Origin: Candidatus Gastranaerophilales bacterium
GTDB taxonomy: Bacteria > Cyanobacteriota > Vampirovibrionia > Gastranaerophilales > Gastranaerophilaceae
NCBI GenBank assembly: GCA_944324185.1
Contig: CALUVI010000017.1
Coordinates: forward strand, 1-39,124
Direction of reading: 5' to 3'
DNA length: 39,124 nt
The position numbers were made by a program, and so were the translations under genes. The notes beneath the pieces are model-generated. The model was not told where the DNA came from. It saw nothing but the letters and a program-made list of their open reading frames with translations, and ran no database searches. Each line of letters begins with the position of its first letter. Position 1 is the stretch's first letter. Positions 7,911-15,897 of the stretch are shown here, one piece after another.

Positions 7911-8615
7911 ATGGAAGATATAAAAAAGATTGTAGAAGAGTGCGACTTAAAACACATTGCAATAATTATGGACGGAAACAGGCGCTGGGCAAAGGAGAGA
8001 AACCTTCCGTCAGCTTTCGGTCATAAAAAAGGGGTTGATGCCTTAAAAGCTGCAATGAGAGCCTGCGATGATTTTGGAGTAAAATATTTAACCGTTTACG
8101 CATTCTCTACAGAAAACTGGAACAGAAAACCGGAAGAAGTCAGTTTTCTCATGGATTTGCTTGCTCAGACTCTTAAAAATGAATTAAAAGAGATGAATGA
8201 AAACAATGTTGTAATATCTTTTATTGGTGATACTACAAAACTGAGCCCTAAGTTACAGGAAATTTTGAAAAATTCTGTCGAGACAACAAAAAATAATACA
8301 GGGGTAAATTTACAAATTGCTTTTAATTACGGCGCAAGAGATGAGATTGTACATGCTGTAAGAGAAATTGTTGCTTCAGGAATAAAAGAAATAACAGAAG
8401 ATACTATTTCAAAACACCTTTATACCAGAAACATCCCGGATCCGGATTTACTTATAAGAACCGGCGGCGAGATGAGAGTTTCAAATTATCTTTTATGGCA
8501 GATTGCCTATTCTGAAATTATTGTAATGGAAAAATTCTGGCCCGAGTTTGATAAAGAAGCTATGGCTGAATGTATACTTGAATATAAGCGCAGAAACAGA
8601 AGATTTGGAAAATAA
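7911..8615 (+). CDS. uppS: Isoprenyl transferase (undecaprenyl-diphosphate synthase)
   Basis: This cis-prenyltransferase extends farnesyl diphosphate with isopentenyl diphosphate to make the C55 lipid carrier for peptidoglycan and other surface polymers. At 234 residues it is of normal length and carries the conserved blocks: HIAIIMDGNRRWA with catalytic Asp21, GHKKG near 37, YAFSTENWNRP-type motif near 65, and RTGGEMRVSNYLLWQIAYSE near 185. AAGGA precedes the ATG. It is the last gene of a run with the M14 and M16 genes, and a U-tailed hairpin lies about 80 bases downstream. Confidence 0.96.
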   Translation: MEDIKKIVEECDLKHIAIIMDGNRRWAKERNLPSAFGHKKGVDALKAAMRACDDFGVKYLTVYAFSTENWNRKPEEVSFLMDLLAQTLKNELKEMNENNVVISFIGDTTKLSPKLQEILKNSVETTKNNTGVNLQIAFNYGARDEIVHAVREIVASGIKEITEDTISKHLYTRNIPDPDLLIRTGGEMRVSNYLLWQIAYSEIIVMEKFWPEFDKEAMAECILEYKRRNRRFGK

Positions 8616-8694
8616 AATAAGTGATTTTTTCGGGTTACACCTTCTGAATACGGTACAGAACAGGGTTTTACCTCCATAGTTTAAAAAGAGCTGC

Positions 8695-8735
8695 AAACTT
8701 GTAAATTTACTGCTCCCCCCTTTACAAAGTTTTTT
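8695..8735 (+). terminator. Probable terminator of uppS
   Basis: AAACTTGTAAA pairs with TTTACAAAGTTT (one-base bulge) across a loop containing CTCCCCCC. The descending arm runs into a T-rich tract (AGTTTTTTG). The position, between uppS and rpsT, fits a transcript end. The stem is AT-rich, so strength is uncertain. Confidence 0.5.
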
Positions 8736-8827
8736 GTTAAAAGTAAAATAAGTTTACTCACTATCCTCAGGGGTAAAAGTTCAAGAGGATTTCAAGTTCT
8801 CATTAGCTTTTATCTTTATAAGCAGAA

Positions 8828-8867
8828 CCGGTAATAAAGAGGTCATTGGCTTTATCTCCGGTAATAA
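8828..8867 (+). promoter_or_regulatory. Direct repeat in rpsT leader
   Basis: The 10-mer CCGGTAATAA occurs twice (8828-8837 and 8858-8867) just upstream of the S20 start. Ribosomal-protein leaders often carry binding sites for autoregulation. Whether these repeats are such a site is not known; I report only the repeat. Confidence 0.3.
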
Positions 8868-8884
8868 GTGAAAGGAAATATAAA

Positions 8885-9151
8885 ATGGCAAACATTAAGT
8901 CAGCAAAAAAAAGAGTTCTTATTGCGGAAGCAAACAGACAGAGAAATGTGGCATTTAAAACTTCTATTAAGACAGCATTGAAAAAAGCTTTAGCTTTAGC
9001 GGAAGGCGACGATAAAGAAGCTTTAAATGCAGCAATTTCAAAAGCATACCAGTTATGTGACAAGGCTGTTTCAAAAGGTATTTTGCACAAAAATACAGCC
9101 GCAAGAAAGAAATCAAGACTTGTTCTTGCTATCAAAAAATTAGCAAAATAA
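8885..9151 (+). CDS. rpsT: 30S ribosomal protein S20
   Basis: This 88-residue, strongly basic helical protein binds 16S rRNA in the body of the small subunit. MANIKSAKKRVLIAEANRQRN is the typical N-terminus and NTAARKKSRL the typical C-terminal block. I place the start at ATG 8885, preceded by AAGGA. An in-frame TTG at 8846 would add 13 residues that no S20 has. It is monocistronic, with a strong terminator 16 bases downstream. Confidence 0.97.
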   Translation: MANIKSAKKRVLIAEANRQRNVAFKTSIKTALKKALALAEGDDKEALNAAISKAYQLCDKAVSKGILHKNTAARKKSRLVLAIKKLAK

Positions 9152-9166
9152 GCTGATAAAATTTGT

Positions 9167-9203
9167 AAACAGGGGCTTTTTCGGAACGAAAAAGCCCCTG
9201 TTT
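9167..9203. terminator. Terminator between rpsT and the glycosyltransferase genes
   Basis: A 17-bp perfect stem (AAACAGGGGCTTTTTCG and its complement) closes a three-base loop. It lies between the convergent rpsT (ends 9151) and the minus-strand gene ending at 9215. The stem symmetry puts T-runs on both strands, so it probably serves both genes. Confidence 0.85.
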
Positions 9204-9214
9204 GGCTGCTAAAA

Positions 9215-10606
9215 CTATTTTGCAAACTTTATAACAGAAGAATACAGGTTGTATTCTTCTAATATATTTATTTTAGCAGTCAATTTTTCTTCCGGATTAT
9301 TTTTCAGTATTAAATAATAGATTCCCGGAGGCAGGTTTTCAATTTCGCTGTTACATGCATCTGTAAAATCCTCTCCGCATCCGTTTTTTAGATAAATTAC
9401 CCGTTCTTTATTTTTAATGTAGTACAGGTACCTGTGAAAAGCAGAATCAAGAATTATATGTTCCCCATCCTTTATTCTGCTTTCCGTGTAATGAACGACT
9501 TCTGCGGCTGAGGTATAAAATTTATACGGGTTTATTGTATAGTAAACAGAGCTCAGAATACTTATTATACATGCTGCTGTCAAAAGAACTGTTCTGAATC
9601 TTAAACGGTATTCAGATATTGCAATTGCAAATAAAGGAAACAGGAAGAGTATTAAACGTGCTTCTATCGGATATAGTTTTAGAGCAGATGCCAGAAATGT
9701 CAGAATAATCGGAAGAAAAATAAATATTTTTTTCTGTCTGTTATCTTTATTTACCGGGAATATTGAGCAGAAGGCAAGAGTCAGTATAAATGTTCCGATG
9801 CATTCTGCAGTTAGTTTATTAAAACTAAAAAGTTCTCCGAACCTTATTGCCGTTCTCATCGGATGCAGGAGTGATACAAATCCGTATCCGTTCTGCCACC
9901 AGAGATACATGCCGTCATAATTAAAATCTGAAACCGGTTTTAGAGAGAAGAAATAAAAAATAATAAAACTTATTACAAGCGGTATGCAAGTCTTAAGAAG
10001 GGTTTTAAAGTTTTTAAACAGAAGAATTAAAAAATAGGTTCCGATAATAAAAAGCGAGGACAGAGAGAACCACGGCGCAAGTGCGATTATAACGGAATAA
10101 TACCACCTGTTTTTGTTTTTAAATATAATATTGAAAAATATTATCATAAGAATTATTGATATTAATAATTCAAAAGAGTATTGCTTAAATTGTGCACAGT
10201 AAAGTATGGCTGTTGTATTGAAAGTAAAAATTAACATTCCTGCAAATAGAGAGCTTTTATCCTTTACAACCTGTTTTATTAAATAATAAAACAGGGGAAT
10301 AGCTGCTATTCCGGAAACGACAGAAATTTGCCTAAAAAGAATATCTCTCATGCAGTCATACAGAGGATTAACAGTCTCGTACAGAAATTTAGAAATTACA
10401 AGAAACATCGGAGGGGCAACTTGCAGGTAATCAAGACCTTTAAAAAGTTCTAAATAACTTTTGCTCATAACATTTAACGCAAGCGCTGCTTCATCTCCCC
10501 AGAATGAGATGTTTCTAAAGAAAGCAAAACATCTTAATAAAATCCCTAAAAATACAATGGCTAAGATTCCGTATTTATAAAATAAATCTCTTCTTGTTCT
10601 ATGCAT
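9215..10606 (-). CDS. GT39/ArnT-like membrane glycosyltransferase (copy 1)
   Basis: This 463-residue polytopic protein has about ten hydrophobic segments. The first extracytoplasmic loop carries a DE pair (SFWGDEAALAL, Asp38-Glu39), the hallmark of GT-C enzymes such as PMT/ArnT, which transfer a sugar from a polyprenyl-phosphate donor at the outer face of the membrane. The sugar and acceptor (lipid, glycan or protein) cannot be read from sequence. It lies five bases after a homologous gene with the same layout (GLDYLQVAPP versus [10 protein letters not shown]), so the two are a tandem duplication and one operon. Confidence 0.8.
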   Translation of the reverse strand: MHRTRRDLFYKYGILAIVFLGILLRCFAFFRNISFWGDEAALALNVMSKSYLELFKGLDYLQVAPPMFLVISKFLYETVNPLYDCMRDILFRQISVVSGIAAIPLFYYLIKQVVKDKSSLFAGMLIFTFNTTAILYCAQFKQYSFELLISIILMIIFFNIIFKNKNRWYYSVIIALAPWFSLSSLFIIGTYFLILLFKNFKTLLKTCIPLVISFIIFYFFSLKPVSDFNYDGMYLWWQNGYGFVSLLHPMRTAIRFGELFSFNKLTAECIGTFILTLAFCSIFPVNKDNRQKKIFIFLPIILTFLASALKLYPIEARLILFLFPLFAIAISEYRLRFRTVLLTAACIISILSSVYYTINPYKFYTSAAEVVHYTESRIKDGEHIILDSAFHRYLYYIKNKERVIYLKNGCGEDFTDACNSEIENLPPGIYYLILKNNPEEKLTAKINILEEYNLYSSVIKFAK

Positions 10607-10611
10607 TTATA

Positions 10612-12015
10612 TTATCCTTTTTTGAAGTATACCGCTTTAACATATTTTGGCTTGAACGGCAGGGGCATATTTTCATAATTTTCGGTTACCTCTGAAACAT
10701 TGTCGTGAGAAGAGAAGAAATAATATTTCCCGTCCGGAAGTGTTTCTATGTATTCCCTGCAGCGTTCTGCGTTACATTTAATACAGGTAACGGGCATTTC
10801 ATAAATTCTGTTAGTTATCCCCTTGCCTTCAAGGTAAAAATAGTATTCATTTGCATCATTATCCATAATTATAGAGTCCTGAGACTTTATTTCTTCTGTA
10901 AGATATCCTATTACATCTCTGGCGTATGAATAAGCCATTTCTTTTGCGTAAATTGAATGATTTAAAAGTGAAAAAATAACAACCGACATAAATATTGTTT
11001 TTATAATGGTATGAAATTTCCCGCTAAGTTCCGCGACTGCAAGAGAAAAAGCCGGCAGTAGAAACAGTATGAGGCGTGAGTAAATCGGATATTTATGCGC
11101 AAGTGATGCCAGTATAGCAAGAATTACCGGAATAGTCAGCAAAATTTTATAAGTTATATCTTTTGGGGCAAAGAGAAGTCTTATTAATGCATAAAATATA
11201 ATTAATCCTGATAATATAGCAAAAAGTTTTGTTAGCATAAAAAGTTCACCAAACCTTATTAAAAGTCTCAAAGGATGGTGAAAATCCATAAAAGCTTTAA
11301 ATGTACCGGTCCAGACTTCCTCCATGTCTGTATAATTCATTGAAAAAACAGTTTTTAGACTGACAAAATAATAAATTATTACGCTGAATAAGAACGGTAT
11401 CAGATTGTTTAAAAACTGTTTCTTGTTTTTTATAAGAAGCGCTGTGAATCCTGCGGCAAGAATAAAAAAAGAAGAGTACGAAAACCAGGGCGAAACTGCA
11501 ATTATCAAAGGATAATATTTTTTTAACTTTCCATTCAGGAGATTATTGAAAATTATGATTAAAACAGTAGAAACAAGAAGCTCTGTCGTATACTGTTTAC
11601 ACTGACTGCAATACAGTATTGCATGTGTATTAAGCGAAAATATGGCAAATGCAAGTATGATTTTGGTTCGGTCTTTAAAAATTGATTTTGAGAGATAAAA
11701 AAATGCCGGAAGAGTTAATATTCCGCTGAGGCAAGGGATTAACCTGAGTAAGTAGTCCCTGATTATATCGTTTGTTGGTCTAAAAATATCTAATATAAGT
11801 TTTTCAAGAATACAAAAGCCGGCAGGGGCTGCCTGAAGGTAATCCAGTCCGCCTAAAAGTTCTTTATAAGATTTTGTAATAAAATTTATAGCCAGCCCTG
11901 CTTCATCAAACCATAAAGACGGGTTCTGTACATAAAACCAGAGCCTTGATATGATTCCTAATACAAAAAAAGTTATAATTCCGTATTTATACCGGCTTTT
12001 TTTTATAAATTCCAC
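10612..12015 (-). CDS. GT39/ArnT-like membrane glycosyltransferase (copy 2)
   Basis: This 467-residue paralogue is upstream in the same operon as copy 1. The DE motif is [11 protein letters not shown] (Asp37-Glu38), followed by [10 protein letters not shown] and then hydrophobic helices with [13 protein letters not shown] after the third or fourth. The C-terminal 100 residues are soluble and diverge more between the copies, suggesting different acceptors or donors. The gene begins near 12015, divergent from rubrerythrin with an 81-base shared promoter region. A GGAGGGATGAG Shine-Dalgarno-like stretch precedes the ATG. Confidence 0.8.
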   Translation of the reverse strand: MEFIKKSRYKYGIITFFVLGIISRLWFYVQNPSLWFDEAGLAINFITKSYKELLGGLDYLQAAPAGFCILEKLILDIFRPTNDIIRDYLLRLIPCLSGILTLPAFFYLSKSIFKDRTKIILAFAIFSLNTHAILYCSQCKQYTTELLVSTVLIIIFNNLLNGKLKKYYPLIIAVSPWFSYSSFFILAAGFTALLIKNKKQFLNNLIPFLFSVIIYYFVSLKTVFSMNYTDMEEVWTGTFKAFMDFHHPLRLLIRFGELFMLTKLFAILSGLIIFYALIRLLFAPKDITYKILLTIPVILAILASLAHKYPIYSRLILFLLPAFSLAVAELSGKFHTIIKTIFMSVVIFSLLNHSIYAKEMAYSYARDVIGYLTEEIKSQDSIIMDNDANEYYFYLEGKGITNRIYEMPVTCIKCNAERCREYIETLPDGKYYFFSSHDNVSEVTENYENMPLPFKPKYVKAVYFKKG

Positions 12016-12065
12016 TCATCCCTCCATAGATTTTTATACTTTTATGGTATCACAAATTATTATGT

Positions 12066-12071
12066 TATAAT
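12066..12071 (+). promoter_or_regulatory. -10 element of rubrerythrin
   Basis: A perfect TATAAT lies 25 bases before the rubrerythrin start, in the intergenic region shared with the glycosyltransferase operon. No good -35 hexamer is seen at 17 bases. AAGGAG at 12086-12091 is the ribosome-binding site. Confidence 0.6.
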
Positions 12072-12096
12072 TAAACTTTACAGGAAAGGAGTTTAT

Positions 12097-12636
12097 ATGG
12101 AATTAAGAGGATCTAAAACAGAAAAAAATCTGATGGAAGCTTTTTCAGGTGAATCACAGGCAAGAAATAAATATACCTATTATGCTTCTCAGGCTAAAAA
12201 AGACGGTTATGTACAAATTTCAAAACTTTTTGAAGAGACTGCCAACAATGAAAAAGAACATGCTAAAATCTGGTTCAAACTTCTTCACGGCGGGTCTATC
12301 GGCTCTACAACAGAGAATCTTGAAGACGCTGCTGCCGGAGAAAATTACGAATGGACAGATATGTATGCAAAATTTGCCGGAGAAGCAAGAGAAGAAGGGT
12401 TTGAAGATATAGCACTTTTATTTGAAAATGTTGCAAAAATTGAAAAAGAGCATGAAGAAAGATTCAGAAAACTTCTTGAAAATATTAAGAAAGATGAAGT
12501 TTTCAAAAAATCCGAACCTGTCGTGTGGGAATGCGCTAACTGCGGATTCTCTTATACGGGAGATAAAGCCATAGATACCTGTCCGGTTTGTAAACATCCG
12601 CAGAGTTACTTTATGGTAAAAGCAAAAAACTATTAA
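12097..12636 (+). CDS. rbr: Rubrerythrin
   Basis: This cytosolic non-haem iron protein reduces hydrogen peroxide in anaerobes. Residues 1-135 form the ferritin-like four-helix domain with the diiron ligands in [12 protein letters not shown] (Glu19), [13 protein letters not shown] and [10 protein letters not shown]. Residues 142-179 form the rubredoxin-like Fe(SCys)4 domain with Cys146, Cys149, Cys162 and Cys165. Length (179) and order are standard, and all metal ligands are present. It has its own promoter and a strong shared terminator, so it is monocistronic. Its presence supports an anaerobic lifestyle. Confidence 0.96.
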   Translation: MELRGSKTEKNLMEAFSGESQARNKYTYYASQAKKDGYVQISKLFEETANNEKEHAKIWFKLLHGGSIGSTTENLEDAAAGENYEWTDMYAKFAGEAREEGFEDIALLFENVAKIEKEHEERFRKLLENIKKDEVFKKSEPVVWECANCGFSYTGDKAIDTCPVCKHPQSYFMVKAKNY

Positions 12637-12642
12637 AGATCT

Positions 12643-12676
12643 AAACAAAAGGCGGTGTTAACACCGCCTTTTGTTT
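12643..12676. terminator. Bidirectional terminator after rubrerythrin
   Basis: A 15-bp perfect stem (AAACAAAAGGCGGTG and its complement) with a TTAA loop lies between the convergent rubrerythrin gene and the minus-strand gene ending at 12676. It is GC-rich at the top and has T-runs at both feet, so it can stop transcripts from both sides. Confidence 0.9.
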
Positions 12677-13878
12677 TATTGCATTCCTTCCGCTTTGCGT
12701 TTTGCATTCTCATACCGTTTTTTTGTAAAATAATTAGTCATTCCTGCTACAAAGAAGCCCATTACTCCTATGGAGAATATGTACGGAAGTCCGGAAATTA
12801 AGACTTTTTGTTTTACCAGAGATTTGTACTCATTTTCAACTGTAGTTTTTCTTTCTTTTGCAAGTTTTTGTGCTAAATCTCCCAGTTCATCAAATTTTGG
12901 GACGCTTGAATCTTTGCCCAGAATATCCTTGCATTTACCCATTTTGTGCAAAAGTTTTCTGAATCCTTTTTCGACAAGTTCGCTTCCTGTAATAACATAT
13001 AGAGCAACGAGCGGAAATCTTGTTGCAGTTTCTTTGAAGTTTTCTTTACCTCTGTCAGCGGAGGCGCCAAAATATCCTGCACCGCCTACAAGCACGCAGG
13101 TTGTTAACTGCCCTTTGCTCAAAACAAGCCTGCCGTTCTGGTTATTAAAATCCATATTTGTATACTTGTTAAAGAAGTTTTTAGCCTTTGGAGACTTTTT
13201 AAACAGCTTTGAGCCCGGAGCAACAATAAATTCTGATATATTTTGAAGGATTTTAGAATCCTTGCCTTTTGTAGCAAGAAGCCCTGCAAGCCCTAAGCAT
13301 CCGGCGTACAATCCTGCAGCCAGTCCGATATGCCTTTGTGCGCTCTTTTTAACTTTCTCCTGATGTTTTTTATCCTCCTGCGTTTCTTCAAGCGAAGCAA
13401 TATTTTTAAAATCACTTTTCTTAAAGAGTTTTAAAGTCATCAAATTTTTTATGTAATTTAGAGAAAACTCTGTTAGAGGTATTGCCATAGCAGCCAATGC
13501 TATGGCAGCCTTTACCGGAATAACTTTTTTGTTATTTTTCCCGCCTTTTTCTAATAATTCAACACCTGTAGTTGCAACTTCTTTCTTTAAATCATTATTC
13601 AAACCTTTTGAGAAAACTTTTCTTGCAACTCTCTCTCCTAAAATCGTCGGAACAAAATAGATTAAAGCTTCTTCCGAGGTTTCAAGAAACGTATTTTCAG
13701 TTAAATCCGCAAGGCTTCTTGAAAAAACAACTTTCGGAATCAGACAGGTTGTTGCATCCTGAATAAATCTGGACGTAGAAAGTCCTGACGCCTGCTCCTG
13801 ATGACGTACAAATTTTGCTGCAGGCTTCAATGTTTTCGGCAAAGTATTAATTAAAATTTTGTTGTTATTTGATGACAT
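12676..13878 (-). CDS. Unknown membrane-associated protein without tryptophan
   Basis: I do not recognise a family. The 400 residues include several hydrophobic or amphipathic segments (near 120-140, 185-205, 260-275 and 365-385), are basic overall (many Lys), and end in a short charged tail. No signal peptide is evident. It contains no tryptophan at all. Composition and style resemble the 237-residue protein at 17772, also a helical, Ala/Gly-rich membrane protein. The upstream region is remarkable: a consensus promoter, a palindrome, a leader peptide with tandem Trp codons and competing hairpins, which together suggest attenuation by charged tRNA-Trp. The gene is alone and ends in a terminator shared with rubrerythrin. 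Confidence 0.7.
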   Translation of the reverse strand: MSSNNNKILINTLPKTLKPAAKFVRHQEQASGLSTSRFIQDATTCLIPKVVFSRSLADLTENTFLETSEEALIYFVPTILGERVARKVFSKGLNNDLKKEVATTGVELLEKGGKNNKKVIPVKAAIALAAMAIPLTEFSLNYIKNLMTLKLFKKSDFKNIASLEETQEDKKHQEKVKKSAQRHIGLAAGLYAGCLGLAGLLATKGKDSKILQNISEFIVAPGSKLFKKSPKAKNFFNKYTNMDFNNQNGRLVLSKGQLTTCVLVGGAGYFGASADRGKENFKETATRFPLVALYVITGSELVEKGFRKLLHKMGKCKDILGKDSSVPKFDELGDLAQKLAKERKTTVENEYKSLVKQKVLISGLPYIFSIGVMGFFVAGMTNYFTKKRYENAKRKAEGMQ

Positions 13879-13895
13879 AATTCACATTCCTAAAA

Positions 13896-14049
13896 CTTGT
13901 AAAGACTAAAAATTGCTTATCCTGAAAGGTTTTGTTTACAAATTTTAACTTTTACAAGCCGGAAAATGAGCAGACAAAACCCGGAGGCTTTAACTGCCCG
14001 ATGTAAAAATCCCAATACGTGACTACATGCCGGCAGTTAAGCTAACCGG
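13896..14049 (-). promoter_or_regulatory. Attenuator-like set of competing hairpins
   Basis: Read on the minus strand: arm 1 (14049-14032, overlapping the leader-peptide end) pairs with arm 2 (13998-13981) through CCGG and GCTTAACTGCC/GGCAGTTAAAGC with one bulge. Arm 2 can instead pair with arm 3 (13962-13949) through AAGCC/GGCTT or CCGG/CCGG. Arm 3 (CTTGTAAAAG) pairs with arm 4 (13904-13896, CTTTACAAG), which is followed by TTTTA. Arm 2 can also use GGTTTTGT (13981-13974) with ACAAAACC (13935-13928). This is the 1:2, 2:3, 3:4 logic of amino-acid attenuators. The 3:4 stem is short, AT-rich and has a long loop, which is the weak point. Confidence 0.6.
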
Positions 14050-14093
14050 CGCCACCAAGATAAATTGAGATTTTTTAAAACTTGTTTGTTCAT
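14037..14093 (-). CDS. Putative Trp-rich leader peptide
   Basis: An 18-codon frame encodes MNKQVLKNLNLSWWRRLA and a TAA stop. AAAGGG lies five bases before the ATG. Two adjacent TGG codons (13 and 14) sit just ahead of attenuator arm 1, and the last codons are inside it. Known trp leader peptides have the same plan (for E. coli, tandem Trp followed by Arg shortly before the stop). A ribosome stalled at the Trp codons would block arm 1. The gene behind it is unknown, not a trp gene, so the assignment rests on architecture only. Confidence 0.65.
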   Translation of the reverse strand: MNKQVLKNLNLSWWRRLA

Positions 14094-14100
14094 AATTTCC

Positions 14101-14126
14101 CTTTGTATCGATATATCGATACAAAG
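14101..14126. promoter_or_regulatory. 26-bp perfect palindrome, probable operator
   Basis: The half-site CTTTGTATCGATA is followed by its exact complement with no spacer. The palindrome overlaps the expected start point of the minus-strand promoter (-10 at 14129-14134) and would block it when bound by a dimeric repressor. The regulator is unknown; the sequence does not match the classic TrpR operator (ACTAGT-type). Confidence 0.65.
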
Positions 14127-14128
14127 TT

Positions 14129-14157
14129 ATAATAAAACAGTTTTGTCTTTATGTCAA
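14129..14157 (-). promoter_or_regulatory. Sigma-70-type promoter for the attenuated unknown gene
   Basis: On the minus strand TTGACA (14157-14152) and TATTAT (14134-14129) are separated by exactly 17 bases. This is the best promoter match I saw in the window. The start point would fall near 14122, giving a leader of about 245 bases before the gene that begins at 13878. Confidence 0.75.
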
Positions 14158-14160
14158 TAG

Positions 14161-14189
14161 TTTACCTTCGCCTGTCTTTTTGTTATCCT
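14161..14189 (+). promoter_or_regulatory. Probable tyrS promoter
   Basis: TTTACC (14161-14166) and TATCCT (14184-14189) are separated by 17 bases, with a start near 14196 and the ribosome-binding site GAGGAG at 14211-14216. This lets tyrS be expressed without reading through the palindrome and hairpin region. A TATAAT on the plus strand at 14128-14133 is an alternative. Confidence 0.45.
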
Positions 14190-14223
14190 AAAGACAACTA
14201 GAATATTAAAGAGGAGTATAAAA

Positions 14224-15456
14224 ATGAGTGAAATAAGACAGGAATTTATAGATCAGGCAATCCAGCTTACAAGAAACGCCGAAGTTTTACCGGGCGGAGC
14301 AGCCGGAGGAGTACAGGAGCTTGCGGCAAAATTGCAGCACGCAGCAGATACAAAAACGCCTTTGAGAATAAAGCTCGGTATGGATCCGACAAGACCGGAT
14401 TTGCACCTTGGGCATACCGTTGTTATGAGAAAGCTCAAGGAGTTTCAAAAACTCGGACACAAAATTGTACTTCTGGTAGGCGGAGCTACCGCAATGATAG
14501 GCGACCCTTCCGGAAAATCAGAAACAAGACCTGCTCTTACAAAAGAACAGGTTGAAGAAAATGCAAAAACTTATTTTGCCCAGATGGGGAAAGTTCTTGA
14601 TGTTTCAAAGGCAGAAGTTGTAAACAATGCCGACTGGCTTCATAAAATGTCTTTTACCGAGCTTTTGCAATTAGCAGGAAAAGTTACCGTTGCGCAAATG
14701 ATGACAAGAGACGATTTCGCAAAAAGATACGCTGAAGGCAAACCAATCGCCATTCACGAATTTTTCTACCCGCTTATGCAGGCGTATGACTCTGTTGCAA
14801 TTGATGCCGATATTGAACTCGGCGGTACTGATCAGAGATTTAATACACTTCTCGGGCGTGATATTCAGGCAGCTTACGGCAAAAAATACCCGCAGCTTGT
14901 AATGATGCTTCCGCTCCTTGAAGGTACGGACGGTGTTGTTAAGATGTCAAAAACTTATCCTGAACACTGTATTTCACTAACTGACAGCGCAAAAGACATG
15001 TTCGGGAAGCTTATGAGTATTCCTGATACACTGATTACCCGCTACTACTCGCTTCTTACAGACGTAAGTCAGGAAGAACTTGTTAAAATGGATAAGGAAA
15101 TTGAATCAGGTTCAATCAATCCTCGTGATATAAAAATGAGACTTGCTCATCTTATAACCGAAGAATACCACGGAAAAGACGGAGCCGACAAAGCGCAGGA
15201 AGAGTTTATCAATGTTGTATCCAACAAGGGAATTCCGGAGGATATCGAAAGTGTTAAAATTGATGCTGAGAAAAGTATCTTAGACTTGTTGGTTGAGCTT
15301 TCTTTTGTACAAAGCAAAGGCGAAGCCAAACGTCTTATTCAGGGCGGAGGAGTTAAACTTGACGGCGAAAAACTTTCGGATATGGCTTATACGGTTAAAC
15401 CGGGTATGGATGTGGTATTACAGGCAGGCAAAAGGAAGTTTGCGAAGCTGATTTAG
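14224..15456 (+). CDS. tyrS: Tyrosyl-tRNA synthetase
   Basis: This cytosolic enzyme activates tyrosine with ATP and charges tRNA-Tyr. Class I motifs are HLGH at 61-64 (in GMDPTRPDLHLGH) and KMSKT at 240-244. GGTDQRFN near 200 and the 410-residue length are typical of the TyrZ-like TyrRS group. The C-terminal 60 residues are an S4 RNA-binding domain (SKGEAKRLIQGGGVKLDG). The final KMSKS serine is replaced by Thr, a tolerated variation. GAGGAG precedes the ATG. It is followed by a 440-base repeat-rich spacer, so it is probably monocistronic. Confidence 0.96.
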   Translation: MSEIRQEFIDQAIQLTRNAEVLPGGAAGGVQELAAKLQHAADTKTPLRIKLGMDPTRPDLHLGHTVVMRKLKEFQKLGHKIVLLVGGATAMIGDPSGKSETRPALTKEQVEENAKTYFAQMGKVLDVSKAEVVNNADWLHKMSFTELLQLAGKVTVAQMMTRDDFAKRYAEGKPIAIHEFFYPLMQAYDSVAIDADIELGGTDQRFNTLLGRDIQAAYGKKYPQLVMMLPLLEGTDGVVKMSKTYPEHCISLTDSAKDMFGKLMSIPDTLITRYYSLLTDVSQEELVKMDKEIESGSINPRDIKMRLAHLITEEYHGKDGADKAQEEFINVVSNKGIPEDIESVKIDAEKSILDLLVELSFVQSKGEAKRLIQGGGVKLDGEKLSDMAYTVKPGMDVVLQAGKRKFAKLI

Positions 15457-15459
15457 ACA

Positions 15460-15491
15460 GTGATCAAGTGATTAAGTGATCAGGTGATCAA
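15460..15491. repeat. Octamer tandem repeat, four copies
   Basis: GTGATCAA, GTGATTAA, GTGATCAG and GTGATCAA follow one another without gaps, starting a few bases after the tyrS stop. The period is 8, and the core TGATCA is a palindrome. Confidence 0.75.
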
Positions 15492-15565
15492 GAAGGACGT
15501 TGACAGGCTAACTAGTGCCGTCATTCAGAGGGCGTAAGCCCGAAGCATTCGAAAACGAGGGTAAA

Positions 15566-15725
15566 CCCCTCACCCGAATTTCTAAGCTCGCTGTACGCTC
15601 GCTAAGAAATTAATCCCGTCTTGGATTATTCGGGGTGTCGGAAAGTTCACAGCTTCCCGCCACCTTACGGGCTAGGCAAAGCCGTCGCCCTACCGAAAAT
15701 CCGCTCTCCCACAAGGGGCGAGGGG
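15566..15725 (+). repeat. MITE-like dispersed element, copy A
   Basis: This 160-bp element begins CCCCTCACCCGAATTTCTAAG and ends CTCTCCCACAAGGGGCGAGGGG, so the ends form inverted repeats (CCCCTCRCCC). The same ends flank copies at 16802-16873, 22960-23151 (inverted) and 30831-30902 (inverted), with different interiors. No transposase is encoded. Confidence 0.7.
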
Positions 15726-15897
15726 AAAAGAAATAACAGCTTGACAATTAAACAAAAAATGTCAAAGATTCTCTCGCAATGACCAAGTGTGAGACTACAA
15801 GCTTGCTGTCATTCTGAACCCGGCAGCAATTCAGGGGTGAAGAATCTCTTAAACTTAATATCCCTCTCCCGCAAGGGGAGAGGGGAAAGAGGTCAAT

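Larger units (their letters stand above)
15457..15897. other. Repeat-rich spacer between tyrS and cysK
   Basis: No gene is seen in these 441 bases. They hold, in order, an octamer tandem repeat (15460-15491), a CCCCTCACCC-ended element (15566-15725), an A/T-rich stretch with a phrase (GTGAGACTACAAG) that recurs near 22750, and a short CCCTCTCCC/GGGAGAGGG hairpin at 15862-15885 directly before the cysK ribosome-binding site. Confidence 0.7.

Noticed and set aside
13879..14100. Riboswitch or T-box controlling tyrS on the plus strand
   Set aside because: The fold can form on either strand, but no T-box or other riboswitch core is seen, and tyrS has a separate promoter downstream at 14161-14189. 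The promoter, ribosome-binding site and Trp leader all point to the minus strand.
14103..14133. MerR-type promoter on the plus strand (TTGTAT-N19-TATAAT spanning the palindrome)
   Set aside because: The geometry is possible, but the minus-strand promoter is a much better match and explains the palindrome position; no MerR gene is nearby.
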